Part shown: piece by piece, positions 12,036 to 23,487 of the stretch
Layout: the number at the start of each line of letters is the position of its first letter
Numbering within the stretch: the stretch's first letter is position 1
DNA from: Bilabrum cf. latius
Lineage: Eukaryota; Bigyra: Bicosoecida; Bigyra; Bicosoecida
Reading direction: 5' to 3'
Assembly (NCBI GenBank): GCA_965178125.1
Contig: OZ237737.1
Span: forward strand, 1,426,001-1,490,000
DNA: 64,000 bases
Notes under the pieces: generated by a model
Told to the model about the DNA's origin: nothing
The model's database searches: none
Seen by the model: only the letters and a program-made list of their open reading frames with translations
Position numbers and translations under genes: made by a program

Positions 12036-14321
12036 ATGTACCGGGGTGGCACAGCTAGGCTGGCGGGCAAGGCAACGGACGGTGGGCGGGTGTCTGCGAG
12101 TGAGCAGATCGCCGCGTCCCAAGCTCCAACGATGCTGCGGCCTGACTATGAAAATAGGCAGCCTTCAACTGCGGCAGCTCGGCACACGCTGCTGGGAGTC
12201 CCAAACGACTTGCCGGTAATGGTGAAGCCTATTCTCGTTCGTCTTCCTCTGCCGCTCAGTCGGGACACATGGAGAAGGCTCCGCCACGCGTTAGGAGGCA
12301 TCATGAATGCCGAGATGAAAAATGATGACCGCCCTGGTATCACCGTCTCTGTGGTTCCGGCGGAATGGACGTGCCATTTGGCTTTCGCACTGCTCGCTCT
12401 GTCCTACCTGAGCTCCGACTTTGTCACGCTTCGTGGCCTTGCAGTCGCTGGCGCGGCGTCCAACATCTTGTTTTAGTTCTTCAGGCCCCAGCCGCTGTAC
12501 CTTCCCATGAAGTGGAACTTTGCGTTCCTGCTGATCAACCTGATTTTTGTCGCCATCCTGCTGTTCGAGGAGAGGCAGGCCTCGGCCGCCCTCGACTCGG
12601 AGCCGGAACTGCAGGCCGTCTTTGACAGCGTGTTCCGGCCTGCTGGCATGTCCATGCTGGACTTCAGGCGACTCATGTCCATCGCTAGGTGGCACGACGT
12701 GGAGCCTGGCGAGCAGCTGTGCACGGAAGGTCACCCGTCCTAGACGCTGTACCTGATCGTGAGGGGGAAGGCCTCTGTCGTCGTGAAACCTTCTCGAGCG
12801 TAGGCGCAGCAGCACAAGCAGCTAAAAGACACGCTCACGGATGACACGCAGGCCCTGGCAGGTGCTTCCCGGACGAGGCTTCTGGGTAGGGCGGTCCGTG
12901 ACATGGAGGCAAAGAAGAACGAGCACAAACAGCAGAAACAGTTAGCCAAGGGCGCGGCGGTGCGACACAGTGCCCTTGCTGTCGCGCCAGAGGAAATGCT
13001 TGTGGCTGTTGGTGGCGCGGGTAGTTTTGTATCGGAGATGTCTTTCCTGCGCGGCTTCGAGAAAGGATGGGAAGACCTGGCAAACTAGTCTGATCAATCC
13101 GTGCCTGCGGCTGACACCGATGTCACGGGCGACGCTGCGATGGATAAGGACGGTGACAGCGATGACATGGGAGACGAGAACACCATGAGGCACCTGCTCG
13201 CGGACTCGCAGGGCCAGGACGCGATCTCCTCCGATGCGTTCGAGACAACCTCGATGGGCATGGGCATGCGCGACATCAGGGCTAGGAGCGAGAAGACTGG
13301 CAGCGAGGCAGGTGCGCGACGAGACACAATGAGCAGCCCCGTGGCAGGCGCTGGCACGCCAGACAGTGACGAGTCAAACCAGAGGAGAAAGCGTCGTGGA
13401 GCCAGTGCCACGGTGCGTGCCTCATCGCAAGAGGATCTAAGGCAAGCCTATGACCTCGCGATCCACGTGGCACAGATCAAGCACCTTGAGTAGCTGTCTG
13501 CAGCTCTGCCTAAATTTGGTCAAGCCGGCGATGAGAGCCGCCGCGTTGACCACCATCCTCGGAAAGGGGTCGTCAAGAGGGGAGAGCGGCAGCACGACAC
13601 GAGGCTACGCGTGGTCAAGTGGGATTTCTCGGAGCTGCGGGCCGCAATGATGGCCAATCCTTCGCTTGATAGCGCTGTCCGTAGCGCCATTGGCCAGGAC
13701 TTGGTGCGTAAGGTAGAGACGCAAAAGTTTACCACCAGCAGGCGCGAGGAGCTCACAAACGGCGAGCTGCTTGAGGAGCAGGGCACTGTGGGTGGCGAGG
13801 AGCGGTTTGCTGCCGAGGTGAGGCAAGCAATCCGCCGGTCGAAGGAGGCGCAGAAAAAGCGGTTGCAAGCCAACCGTGCGAGAGCGCGGCACGCTGCAGC
13901 ATCGAAACGCAAGGCTAGTCAGCCAGTCGACGAAGCCAAGTCGGGCAAAGTCGGTCGCTCGCAGGAAATAGACGGCACCAGCGATGCCAACGCTGACCTA
14001 GGTCCCGTCCAAAATGCGAAGACTGCGAAAGGTGTTGATGGCCGGAAAAGATCGGGTCAAACACACACCGCAGACTAGGAGCAGGTAGAGGAGCGATCGC
14101 CAGCACCCCAGGGTGGCAGCTGGTCGAAACGGCGCCGCTTCGTTTTTGCGTTGGAGGGTGCCCTGCTGGATGGACAAGTGACCCAAGGGGAGCGGGAGGG
14201 GCTAGAGGAAATGCGTATTGATGCGCAGATATCGGAGGACGAGCACGAGCGGCTTCTGGAGTCGTTCGGTTGGACATACGGTGACTACAAGGCGGGGACA
14301 TCTGCGTCAGAACGTCAGTGA
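12036..14321 (+). CDS. Popeye-domain membrane protein with long charged C-terminal tail
   Basis: Frame 0 is continuous from ATG 12036 to TGA 14319-14321 (761 aa) with TAG read as sense at 12474, 12741, 12801, 13086, 13491 and 14076. Hydrophobic segments at about 12370-12420, 12430-12475 and 12507-12560 look like the three Popeye TM helices. They are followed by the cyclic-nucleotide-binding-like fold: LQAVFDSVFRPAGMSMLDFR, then [17 protein letters not shown], then LYLIVRGKASVVV. Two TAGs sit inside this domain (ILF-TAG-FFRP and GHPS-TAG-TLYLIV), so the domain exists only if TAG is translated. In animals Popeye proteins (BVES/POPDC) bind cAMP. The downstream 400 residues are Glu/Lys/Arg/Ala-rich, contain EMSFLRGF near 13035 and are probably coiled-coil or disordered. 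A second possible start is ATG 12132. Confidence 0.8.
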
Positions 14322-14460
14322 ATGATCCAAGCAACTGTAGACCGCATTGCGTGGGTACTGCTTGCTTGTCACCCATCTTTGTAACGAAGCTATAGCTAAG
14401 CTAGAATCTCAACGGATCAGCCAATAACGCAAATCTTGCGTGGGACCGAGAGCACCGCTT
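14316..14460. repeat. Dispersed repeat, copy 1 (partner at 24203-24355)
   Basis: About 145 bp closely match 24203-24355, by eye roughly 85-90% identical with one 8-bp indel. Shared blocks include caagcaactgtagaccgcat, tagctaagctagaatctca and cgcaaatcttgcgtgggacc. This copy begins at the stop codon of the Popeye gene, so it forms its 3' flank. Confidence 0.85.
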
Positions 14461-15271
14461 CCACGCCGATTGTTGGTCCTTCTCCAGACGCTTTGGATGA
14501 GGTTCTAGACGTAGGCCGTGATTCGCCAAAGCCTTCCTTACCTTGCCCTTATCCTCGGAAGTACGACCAGCCCACTGGCAGTCACCAGAGTCCCACTCTG
14601 CCTGAAGACCGCGTGACTGCAGTGATGACTCTCGGCGAGACTTCTCCGTGGGGCTGCGGCTATTGTACCAGGCAGTTGCTGTTTGATCCTGTGGTTGAGC
14701 TCATCTGGGGTGAATGCCACTGCACGTCCGTTTTTCACGTCATCGTCCGTTCTTCGAACTCCTCACGGGCCAGTCCAGTCGCCATCACGGCTGTCTTGCT
14801 CGTGTAGCCGTTGTAGACTGCCCTGACGCCCAACTCATGGCCAGACTCGTGGTGTTCCATGGCAAGCACTGCTACGGCCGTCAGCGAGCCGCTCTTGCAC
14901 AGCATAGTGACGCCGTAGCCCAAGCCGACTAGCAATCATCACGCAGGCTAGGTCTTCCATCTACACTCGCCGATTCACCGGCGCCTAGCTGCTCCTAGGC
15001 CCTTGCACCCACCCTGGCCATAGCACACACAGATGTACCCCGCAAGACAGGCGCGACCTGACCCTCAAAGGCACGTACCCACCGCCGAAACCATAGTGTG
15101 GGGATCTGATATACTCAATTTCAAATGCGCACGTTATCGCGAAAGCACACTGGCACCCTACAAATTATTCTGGTATTCAGCAACGAGCAGCGTGGGAGAA
15201 AATGACCTTGAACACTCAAATTCATTAGCTACAACAACGCGACCACATCAACAGTCATAGATAGTAAAACT
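14322..15271. other. Intergenic region with repeat and no convincing gene
   Basis: The 950 bp downstream of the Popeye gene start with the dispersed repeat. A plus-strand frame (14400-15281) is open only if TAG is sense, but its composition is unlike the real genes, it has no early ATG and I recognise nothing in it. A 67-codon minus-strand ORF (14735-14935) is equally anonymous. The last 250 bp are AT-rich and probably hold the promoter of the next gene. Confidence 0.5.
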
Positions 15272-18200
15272 ATGGTTGCATTAATTTCTATGAACAGTGG
15301 CGCAGGAAAAGGCCCATCCGTCCCTCAAGATATCGACGCAGGGCTGCAGATAGTTTGGGAAGCCACAGTGAAGGCTTGTAAGTGGACCACATTGTGTCTG
15401 TTTAGACATGCCGATTTGCTTGGCTGTAGGCTTTGCAAGGGTCCAATTCTGTCCCTATGCCACCCATACAACCACTTTATAGTTTTTTGATGAGAGCCCA
15501 GGATCTCCTTTGTGTAATCTTTTTGCCAGATGCTCGCAGTGAGGGAGCGAGTTGCAAAGGCCGCACAGGGGACCCATGACAACTCAAAGCTGTTGGTTGA
15601 CACCAAGAAACGCATGCAGACTGGCGAGAAGCACGGCAAAGGATTCGGTAGTCTCAACGAGCAGCGTGCTTCACCCAAACGGCAGCAGCGAAAAGTGCAA
15701 AGCGTGGGCATATGCACGTGAGATGAAAAGAAGATGCCCATAGACACACTAATGCATTATTCGGATAGAACGAAGTGCGCGTCGGAAAAGCATAGAATAT
15801 GTTCACTGACCAGATCCGAATGACATGACCTCGCAGATACTTTGTGTTACTAGTAGCGATGGCTCTTCTCGGCTGCAGCGCTGCTACCGTCGTTAGCGGG
15901 GACATTACTACTAACACAACGTTTGGGCCAGTAGGAAGCCCATTTGATGTTCAATCTACCCTGCTGGTCCACTAGGGCGCCACGCTCACCATCAGTCCCG
16001 GCGTCGTGGTTCGCTACGATGGCCGGGGTGGTACGGATGAAGATGAAGGTGCCACGATCGTACTGAAAGGGAATCTGGTGGCTGAGGGAACCGAGCAGGA
16101 TCCCATTCGCTTCGAAGGGACCGCTGTCACTGCGGGCACGGGCACGTTCAATAGTCGCGAGACCGGCATCACCTTGCACAGGGGGGGAGATGGGCAGCAT
16201 GCCTTTGTTCGAGTCAAGCACGCAGAGTTTCGTGGTCTTTCTGTTGCTGTGAATGACAACTATGCGACGGGCCGTACAGTCACGTTCAGCAACTGCGTAT
16301 TCCAGCGCAATTGGGTCAGCTTCGCGGGCTATGGTGCTCGCACCACCATCACTGACAGCACCTTCAGCGAGCACGAGTGGTGCGCTGTGCGGAGCTCCTA
16401 CAGTACCATACGTAGGAGCTTGTTCAAGAACCAGGCATGTGGCATCTCGACCGAGTCAATCACAGTCAAGGACAGCGTGTTCATCAATCACACGCAGGTG
16501 GGCGTTGCTACGCGGGGCGTCGTGGAGCGATCCCTCTTCTTGGACAACACGCTTGCCGTGGGTCGATACAATGGAGGCGCATATGTGCGCAACTCAATAG
16601 TGTTGGGTGGCTCGCACGGTATCAAAGATGCGCGTGAGGTGTCTGGAGGCTGGTTGTGCGGGTAGAACACCTCACTTCTCACCATGGGCCGTGAATAGAG
16701 GCAACCTGTTGACATGGACCAAGTTTGGTATGGCACTCCCACGGATTCGCAAGAGGGTCAAGCCCTTGTTCGTCGTGGCATACTCGATACCTTCCATGAC
16801 TCCAGCTTGCAGCTGTTTAGGTTCATTCGGCCTACTGGAGCGGCGACTGCTTGGCCCCAGTCTCTGCAGTCATACTACAACCGGTACTCCCATCTCTGCG
16901 TAGCCCCGTCGTGGTCCCGCGTCGACCTCAGTAATCCTCCGAGTGGTGTTATCCTTCAAGACATGGTTTGGACTGCAGATGTGAACCTCACGAGAAGTGT
17001 GACGATTGGCTCCGGTGTCAACCTCACCATCAGTCCCGGCGTCGTGGTTCGCTACGATGGCCGGGGTGGTACGGATGAATATGAAGGTGTCACGATCGTA
17101 CTGAAAGGGAATCTGGTGGCTGAGGGAACCGAGCAGGATCCCATTCGCTTCGAAGGGACCGCTGTCACTGCGGGCACGGGCACGTTCAATAGTCGCGAGA
17201 CCGGCATCACCTTGCACAGGGGGGGAGATGGGCAGCATGCCTTTGTTCGAGTCAAGCACGCAGAGTTTCGTGGTCTTTCTGTTGCTGTGAATGACAACTA
17301 TGCGACGGGCCGTACAGTCACGTTCAGCAACTGCGTATTCCAGCGCAATTGGGTCAGCTTCGCGGGCTATGGTGCTCGCACCACCATCACTGACAGCACC
17401 TTCAGCGAGCACGAGTGGTGCGCTGTGCGGAGCTCCTACAGTACCATACGTAGGAGCTTGTTCAAGAACCAGGCATGTGGCATCTCGACCGAGTCAATCA
17501 CAGTCAAGGACAGCGTGTTCATCAATCACACGCAGGTGGGCGTTGCTACGCGGGGCGTCGTGGAGCGATCCCTCTTCGTGGACAACACGCTTGCCGTGGG
17601 TCGATACAATGGAGGCGCATATGTGCGCAACTCAATAGTGTTGGGTGGCTCGCACGGTATCAAAGATGCGCGTGAGGTGTCTGGAGGCTGGTTGTGCGGG
17701 TAGAACACCTCACTTCTCACCATGGGCCGTGAATAGAGGCAACCTGTTGACATGGACCAAGTTTGGTATGGCACTCCCACGGATTCGCAAGAGGGTCAAG
17801 CCCTTGTTCGTCGTGGCATACTCGATACCTTCCATGACTCCAGCTTGCAGCTGTTTAGGTTCATTCGGCCTACTGGAGCGGCGACTGCTTGGCCCCAGTC
17901 TCTGCAGTCGTACTACAACCGGTACTCCCATCTCTGCGTAGCCCCGTCGTGGTCCCGCGTCGACCTCAGTAATCCTCCGAGTGGTGTTATCCTTCAAGAC
18001 ATGGTTTGGACTGCAGATGTGAACCTCACGAGAAGTGTGACGATTGGCTCCGGTGTCAACCTCACCATCAGTCCCGGCGCCGTGGTTCGCTACGATGGCC
18101 GGGGTGGTACGGATGAATATGAAGGTGTCACGATCGTACTGAAAGGGAATCTGGTGGCTGAGGGAACCGAGCAGGATCCCATTCGCTTCGAAGGGACCGC

Positions 18201-21200
18201 TGTCACTGCGGGCACGGGCACGTTCAATAGTCGCGAGACCGGCATCACCTTGCACAGGGGGGGAGATGGGCAGCATGCCTTTGTTCGAGTCAAGCACGCA
18301 GAGTTTCGTGGTCTTTCTGTTGCTGTGAATGACAACTATGCGACGGGCCGTACAGTCACGTTCAGCAACTGCGTATTCCAGCGCAATTGGGTCAGCTTCG
18401 CGGGCTATGGTGCTCGCACCACCATCACTGACAGCACCTTCAGCGAGCACGAGTGGTGCGCTGTGCGGAGCTCCTACAGTACCATACGTAGGAGCTTGTT
18501 CAAGAACCAGGCATGTGGCATCTCGACCGAGTCAATCACAGTCAAGGACAGCGTGTTCATCAATCACACGCAGGTGGGCGTTGCTACGCGGGGCGTCGTG
18601 GAGCGATCCCTCTTCGTGGACAACACGCTTGCCGTGGGTCGATACAATGGAGGCGCAGATGTGCTTGAATCGACTGTTGTAGGCGGTGATGGCGTACTTC
18701 TTGAGGACAGTAGCTCTATCGTGGATTCGAACGTCTGTGGGTACCTCCACAACACATCAATTCGCATCTGGCGAAGTGAATCGCAGGGAGGACGAAACAT
18801 CCAGCGATCATGGCTCGGATCGGGCTCCATATCATAGGCATAGCTTCGTGTTCAACCAATAGCTCCAGTCTTCAGCCCGGCTAAATTGAGAGTTCGTCCA
18901 GCACCCCTTCATTCAGTTGCCATCGAATTAGCAGAACGCGCAAAGGTTGACTTGGAGCAGTATCCTTGCTTGTAGGACCCATGCCTTCCTAGCACGTCCT
19001 GCAGCTCACACGGTGTTTGTAATTCGTTTGGTGGCTGCAAGTGCATTGAAGGCTGGTCTGGCGTCGATTGCAGCGTGTGCCCATTCGACATGCTCGCCGA
19101 GTACGAGTGCAAGGTTCCTTGTGAGCAACTAGCCTCTTGCAGCGAATGTAGCATGCGATCCGACTGTGGTGTATGCCAGGTTACCTAGGATTCTCAGTTT
19201 GGAGGCGATAGCACACCCGTGTGTGTCAGTATTGCTAGGAGTACGAACGAAGGCAGTTGGAGCTGTGCCACAGTCATGCCGAACTGCTAGACAATGGCAG
19301 GCAGCACAGATGTGGTCTAGGGGGCTACTTTATCTGACGTGAGCAAATCTATTCTTCTACGATTCAATGGGAATACAGATGCTGCTGGGCATGGCCTTTC
19401 CAACTCGTTTGACTGCTTCGATGTAGTCGACCTACGATCGTACCAGTCCATTGGGCATGGGTCGAGCTGTGAATTTGTTGACTCCCAAACGCTAGAGATC
19501 GGTCTAGGAGTATCCTACTCGCACAACCTCTTCACTGAAGGGATCACGCTCTTTGCTGGGAGGATTCTAGTCGGTGGTGCTGCAATTGAGTAGTAGACAG
19601 TTCGCGTACCCCTCCCCGACAAGCTACCATCCACAAAGGCAGTTCTTGTTGCGCCAAGCACGCATCCCGCCTGTGCTGATCTCCTACTGGATGCTTCGTC
19701 CTCTATTGATGTGCTTGGCGAGATACAGTCAGCTTGGTGGAACTGCACTGGAATCCCTGGCTATGCTGACGGTTGCACTTTGGAGATATCACGCTTCCTC
19801 TGGGCTCAAAACGGACTCACTGTCGAGCTTCCAGCAAAATTTCTGGTTCATGGAACTCGTATTCGAGTATCAATTGAGATTGTCAATGCATGGGGCGTAT
19901 CGTCTGGACAGACTCAGGATATCCAACTAGTTCGAGATGCTCGGCTTGTGCCATTAATTCGGCAGCCAGTATCAACTATGCTGCCAACAGATGATATTAC
20001 CGTGATGGCAGCTTCAATTGGGTTCCAGGAATGCTCAACCACGCTAGAAACTGCGCCTCAGTATTTGAACGGACGATTGCTATACCGTTGGTTACTGTTC
20101 GATAATGCGAGTGGTATCGTTATCGCATCTAGCAGTCAGAAGTCGTTCGCAATCCAGCCGAAGCAAATCGCTAAGTCGCTAGGCAAGATCGATGGACCGC
20201 TTGCAGTCGTTCTAAATGTGTCTGCACCGCGCACAGAGGGGATAGAATCTGCCACAGCGCGAACCGAAGTTGAATTCTTGCATGCATCTGAGCAATCCAC
20301 GTGGTTGTTGGTTTAGCCACTCGCTGCGTCGGTTCCAGCAGCCTCTACGGCTGTATTTCGGGCAGGAATGAGGCCATGGAGGGCAATTCGGAGTACAACA
20401 GACCTGTAGTGTACCTGGTCTTGTCATGTCCATTAGTACTAGTCGACAGACAGAATCAACAGATTGTCGACACAAGACCCGCTGCACCGAGGCAACATGA
20501 CGTCATGCAACCCAATTATGAACAATTAGCTACGTCATGCTAGCAGTTCTGTTATCTCCCTCCGTATGAGTGCAGAGCATATTGGTGACTCGCTCGCTAT
20601 TTCTGCCTCATGTGCAGATTCAAGCCGCGGTTCCCCTAACCGAACCATGACTGGTAGCGCACGCGTACGAGTCTTGCCTGCGGCGAATATCGGGCGTACT
20701 CTACAAGCAGTGTCTCTCGCTGACATTGAAACGGACAAGTACACTGGTATTCTTACAGTTGCGCACAGTTCCCGATTCGAATTGTCTTCCTCGATCGATG
20801 CTCTTGCAAACACTACCAGTTCATTTGAGTGTTTGTGGGAAGCAGAATCTTGGGTTGATGGTAAATGGTCCCTACTACAGATTTAGCGCGACGACTGGGT
20901 TATACGATCGAGTCGCTGTACACTTACTATTGATGTGCCCGACACTGGGGTCTTCATGCGTGTGGTTTCTTTAATGACCCCGCTCGACGGAGAACCTCGC
21001 AATGCCACCCACCTTCATGCCGAGGCAAGATTCGATGCAGAGCTTGTCACCGTGTTGCGACTTGGATCGTCCCTATCAGCAGGAGAACTCGTTGTGCAAC
21101 CGCCGATTGGCAGTCCGCTTGACACTCGATTCAGGCTTCGCCTTCCAAGCCCAACTGCGCCATCGGTAGATGCGGTACGATACAGGTTTGGATTCTTGAC

Positions 21201-23484
21201 ACCATTTGGTGATGAGGTGGTACTTGGTGCTGGAGTGATGCAGACAGTCTCTGAGGCCGTTGTCATTGCCCCTTCTGGTTACTCCAGCTTAGAGGTGTGG
21301 GGGGAATGCAGTAGTATTGTGTCTGGGGAAACATCACGGGTTTCTCGCTCCGTTCAGCTGGCTGCGAGCCGTCCAGAGCTTGGAAATGCAGCCGGTCTGC
21401 GTACGTTTATCGAATCGATTGGCGCAGATCCAGTTGTTCGGGATGCTGCCATCACAGCAATCGCGTGGTCAATATTTGGCAGTGCTTCACAGTCTTTGAT
21501 AGGGTTGCACCCGGAGTCTGTTCCTCTTGCATCTTCCCAGCTGTTGCGCGAGATCCAAGAGCAGTCTAGCATTTTGGCATTTGAAGGGTCTTTTGTAAAC
21601 AGAATGGACCTATTTGCGCGACTTCAAGTAGCCTAGCACGAAAGCGGTGTTAATGCGGACAGTGGTCTTCGAGATGAGTCTGTGGCAGCAATACTGTACG
21701 GCGTTTAGACTGCGTTGGATGCTGTGGACAGGTCAAATTCCTCTTTGAGTGTCAAGGCACTGGAACGGGTGACTCTTGCGTTAGGGGCAGCAGGCAACGC
21801 CACCCGCGGCGTTTCGTTCGAAGCTGGTTTACAAGCACTTGACTAGATCGCAACCGCAGGGTATCTTGCAGGTAAAGGAGCTGCGGCTCTTCATCGCGAG
21901 TAGAGTGATGAGTTGGTTGCAGACCTCTACGGTGACGTTGCTCCTGCACAGCTGAGCTCCGTGAATACTACGAGGTCGTGGGAGCCGATTGAAACGAGAT
22001 CCACAGAAACACGCAGCGCTGTCGCGGTCCTCGTGGGTTCTGCCAGCTCACAGAACTCGTCCAATCAGCACGCGCTTCTATCGACGAACTTGACAAGTCT
22101 GAACTCTTCTGATGGAATGTTTTAGGTGAGTGTATCGACTCCGCTACTTCAAGCAAACGGGAGCGAGGAGATAGCTGTCGTGCAAGTCCATCCAATTGAT
22201 CCATCCGCACCGGTTCTAGCGGTGCCTGTTACCCCTATTGTTGACGTTTCATACTGGGGGGATGCCCGCAATGAGCGAAATATCACGTTTGAGATCCATG
22301 ATAACCTTTGGTCGGATCAACCTTTGCGTTTTTCACGTCGCCTTCAACAGGAGTATCCGACCGCAACGTGCGGCCGACGAGACAGGGCTAGTGGTATCTG
22401 GGATTCTAGCAGCTGCGTAACCACAAAATTCTTTGATTAGATTCGGTGTGAATGCACTGAAGCTGGTGATGTGAGGGCCAGCTTTGCGGTGATAGTCAGT
22501 CAGGGACAGTGCCAACCAGGGACATTCCTGGACAACGCACAGACCGAGTGCGCACTTTGCCCGCGCAACACGTATACTGCAACTAAAGGGGCTCGTTTCT
22601 GCGAAGACTGCCCTTTCGGCACTAGCACGACTTCTTAGGGATCTTCAAGTTGTTAGTCTCACTTGGAAGCTGTTATTTCAATCTTTGGGCTCCAGCTGGA
22701 GGTTTTAAACGCTACGAATGAGTTGAAACACAGCCAAGTACTTGGATCGATTCGTGATGCTATTGCGAATGTCGTCGGGATTAGTACTTCCGCAATAGAT
22801 GTGCTTGCTATTGTTTCTGGCGGATTAGTCTCTGAATAGGAACAAAGACGCTTGGCTGGGGCGCATGTCAGCTTCAGGCTTCGTATACGGGTAGGTGGTA
22901 CTGCAGAATCCAGTGATCTTGGAAACCGAGCGACGCAGGCAACAAGTGTACTGAGCCTTCCTCAATAGATTGCTACAATTCTTGGGGTGAGCAGTCAAAC
23001 GTGGTCTGTAGCAGTCTCCTTCATGTCGCCCTCAAGAGATTCTCACCCACCTTCGCCGGGGCCAACAACATCTCCCACGCCTTCGCCGCGGGCAAATGTA
23101 ACACAGCCTGAGGCCGGAACCCCGCCCCCAAACCCCTCAGTCGAGGCCGGAACCCCGCCCCCAAACCCCTCAGGCGAGGCCGGAACCCCGCCCCCAAACC
23201 CCATTGGAGAAACCGGTCAAGGCATCACGCCATCCTCAGGAGAGACTAAGTAGACTAGCTCGTTACGTTTGAGTACCTCTGCTATCATTGGAATCGCCAC
23301 AGGAGTTGGTCTTGTGTTAGTAGTTGCAGCGGTTGCGGGTGGACTGTACGTGGTCAAATGCTGTGGGGTTGCGGACAGTCAAGGTTCTCAGCAGGACGTC
23401 CATACCGGAGGCAAAAGCTCATCAACGACGCACAAGGGGAGCTAGCGCATTCAACGCGCCATTGTGCAAGCTGAAGCGGTGTAA
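15272..23484 (+). CDS. Giant surface protein: beta-helix, EGF-like, PKD/REJ-like, GCC2/GCC3-like, C-terminal TM
   Basis: Three exons (15272-15377, 15540-15717, 15837-23484) total 7932 nt, exactly 2644 codons, ending at TAA. Exon 3 has 31 in-frame TAGs and no TAA or TGA. After about 90 N-terminal residues comes a hydrophobic stretch (TYFVLLVAMALLGCSAATVV), then right-handed parallel beta-helix repeats (ATLTISPGVVVRY; GNLVAEGTEQDPIRFEG) in two full and one partial tandem unit. Next are an EGF-like module (about 18967-19095), PKD/REJ-like sequence (CADLLLDASSS...WWNC near 19672-19745 and again to about 21600), a Cys module like GCC2/GCC3 (about 22520-22660), an 11-residue Pro-rich repeat (23110-23208), a TM helix (IIGIATGVGLVLVVAAVAGG) and a short cytosolic tail. 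It is probably a single-pass cell-surface protein. Exons 1 and 2 are less certain than exon 3; phases 1 and 2 fit. Confidence 0.75.
15378..15539 (+). other. Probable intron 1 of the beta-helix gene, 162 nt, phase 1
   Basis: Donor GTAAGT at 15378, acceptor TCGCAG ending at 15539. It joins VKA to LRERVAKAAQG in frame. A competing model uses acceptor TTGCCAG at 15529 with donor GTGAAG at 15368, so the exact ends are uncertain. Confidence 0.55.
15718..15836 (+). other. Probable intron 2 of the beta-helix gene, 119 nt, phase 2
   Basis: Donor GTGAGA at 15718, acceptor CCTCGCAG ending at 15836. It joins the short exon 2 frame to the hydrophobic segment at the start of the long exon 3 and removes the TGA at 15826 that blocks exon 3's frame upstream. 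Confidence 0.65.
15985..18664 (+). repeat. 1038-bp tandem repeat, about 2.6 copies, inside the beta-helix gene
   Basis: Units begin at 15985, 17023 and 18061, all with ctcaccatcagtcccggcg. The first two are full length; the third ends near 18664, where the sequence turns to gatgtgcttgaatcg. Only scattered differences are visible, for example gaagatgaaggtgcc versus gaatatgaaggtgtc and ttcttggac versus ttcgtggac. The period is 346 codons, so the frame is kept. Two TAGs are preserved in both full units (16663/17701 and 16696/17734). Confidence 0.97.
23110..23208 (+). repeat. 33-bp coding tandem repeat, 3 copies (11-residue Pro-rich motif)
   Basis: Three consecutive units of 33 bp encode EAGTPPPNPSV, EAGTPPPNPSG and EAGTPPPNPIG. 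They form an extended linker just outside the membrane helix of the beta-helix surface protein. Confidence 0.95.
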
Positions 23485-23487
23485 ACT

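Noticed and set aside
14400-15281. Plus-strand ORF of about 290 codons open only with TAG as sense
   Set aside because: It has no early ATG, atypical composition and no recognisable motif. With two stop codons in GC-rich DNA some long chance ORFs are expected.
15985-18664. CRISPR or satellite array
   Set aside because: The repeat is 1038 bp, in frame and encodes beta-helix domains, with no spacers.
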